Assembly: GCF_032401055.1 (NCBI RefSeq)
Contig: NZ_CP135529.1
Location: 3,904,501 to 3,968,500 of the forward strand
Source of the DNA: Tardiphaga sp. 709
GTDB taxonomy: Bacteria; Pseudomonadota; Alphaproteobacteria; Rhizobiales; Xanthobacteraceae
Length of the DNA: 64,000 nucleotides
Direction: 5' to 3'
Below the pieces are notes generated by a model. It was not told the origin of the DNA. It did no database searches and was given only the letters and a program-made list of their open reading frames with translations. The translations under genes were made by a program, and so were the position numbers. This document shows, in pieces, positions 63,506 through 64,000 of the stretch. Numbering within the stretch: position 1 is the stretch's first letter; each line of letters begins with the position of its first letter.

Positions 63506-64000
63506 ATGAGGCATCTGCGGTTGCTGACCCATGTGGTCGAAGTGGCCCGCACCGGCTCGATCCGTCGCGCCGCGGAACTGCTCAACTTGACACCCTCCGC
63601 GATGAACCGGCGCATTCAGGACCTCGAAGCCGAAATCGGCACGCCTTTGTTCGAGCGCCGGCCGCGGGGCGTGAAGCTGACCACCGCCGGCGAGATGTTC
63701 GTGCGCTACGCTCGCAGCCAGATTGCCGATGCCGAGCGGATGAGATCGCAGGTGGAGGATCTCAGAGGTCTGCGGCGCGGTCCGATCCAGATCGCCTGCA
63801 GCCAGGCGCTGGCGCTGGATTTTCTGGCGCTGCGCGTCGCTGCGTTCCAGAAGAAGCATCCGAAAGTGGTGTTCGACCTCAAGGTGATGGATCACGAGCG
63901 CGCGCTGGCCGCGCTGGCGGCTTACGACGTCGATCTCGCGCTGGTGCATCGCCCCACGATGTGGCCGTCGCTGCGTGTCATCGCCAGCATTCCCCAGCGT
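63506..64000 (+). CDS. LysR-family regulator (3' partial)
   Basis: The first 165 residues of a LysR regulator; the frame is open to the end of the window. The DNA-binding winged helix is clear (VVEVARTGSIRRAAELLNL, TPSAMNRRIQDLEAEIGTPL, FERRPRGVKLTTAGE), followed by the start of the effector domain (GPIQIACSQALALDFLALRV). ATG 63506 has GAGGCGAGGG upstream. It is divergent from the binding-protein gene and probably controls the hydrolase/importer operon. Confidence 0.9.
   Translation, partial: MRHLRLLTHVVEVARTGSIRRAAELLNLTPSAMNRRIQDLEAEIGTPLFERRPRGVKLTTAGEMFVRYARSQIADAERMRSQVEDLRGLRRGPIQIACSQALALDFLALRVAAFQKKHPKVVFDLKVMDHERALAALAAYDVDLALVHRPTMWPSLRVIASIPQR

Overview
The window looks like chromosomal DNA from an alphaproteobacterium of the Bradyrhizobium/Rhodopseudomonas/Afipia group. 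The grounds are high-GC coding with typical rhizobial codon use, FixL/FixJ-type and HWE-type sensors, PrsDE-like type I secretion, many LivHMGF and NitT/TauT-type transporters, a CoxMSL-like molybdenum hydroxylase, and a long palindromic intergenic element of a kind common in these genomes. I saw no rRNA, tRNA, CRISPR array, transposase or phage gene.

Layout. (1) 1-4.7 kb: signalling block with an HWE-type histidine kinase cut by the window edge, a receiver-kinase fusion, a FixJ-type regulator, an AraC regulator and a NarL-type regulator. (2) 5.2-25.7 kb: a long, mostly co-directional exopolysaccharide locus. It opens with a LuxR regulator whose receiver lacks its phosphorylation residues, then encodes a sugar nucleotidyltransferase, DegT aminotransferase, initiating sugar-phosphate transferase, epimerase, beta-propeller-like protein, outer-membrane export protein, second LuxR-type regulator, GT4 glycosyltransferase, polymerase/ligase, AsnB-type amidotransferase and Wzc-like co-polymerase. 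It ends with a P-loop kinase fused to a Wzx-type flippase and a one-module NRPS-like protein (A-PCP-TE). Base composition looks lower in GC here than in the flanks, judged by eye. (3) 25.7-35.3 kb: exported proteins (DsrE-like, coiled-coil/Sel1-like, orphan TAXI binding protein, unknown) and a type I secretion unit: HlyD adaptor, ABC exporter and a leaderless glycosidase-like substrate with histidine-cluster repeats.

(4) 35.9-45.5 kb: a TetR regulator with two identical operator-like dyads faces an operon for a CoxM/CoxS/CoxL-like hydroxylase, a complete branched-chain-type ABC transporter and a CoxG protein. (5) 45.5-49.4 kb: LysR regulator, MmsA-type aldehyde dehydrogenase and a PQQ-type sugar dehydrogenase. 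(6) 49.5-53.4 kb: a second FixL/FixJ-like block with an AraC regulator, paralogous to block 1, and a small exported protein. (7) 53.6-64 kb: a nitrilase, then on the minus strand an acetamidase/formamidase, NitT/TauT-type permease and ATPase, a cyclic amidohydrolase, an SDR, two paralogous solute-binding proteins and a second amidohydrolase, with a LysR regulator running off the right edge. This reads as uptake and hydrolytic breakdown of a nitrogen-rich, possibly heterocyclic compound.

The most unusual content is the exopolysaccharide locus, with its kinase-flippase fusion, NRPS-like module, amidotransferase and aminotransferase, which together suggest a nitrogen-decorated, possibly aminoacylated, surface polymer. 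Next is the type I secretion unit with its His-cluster substrate. Substrates and products are inferred from family membership and gene order; none is proven by the sequence.
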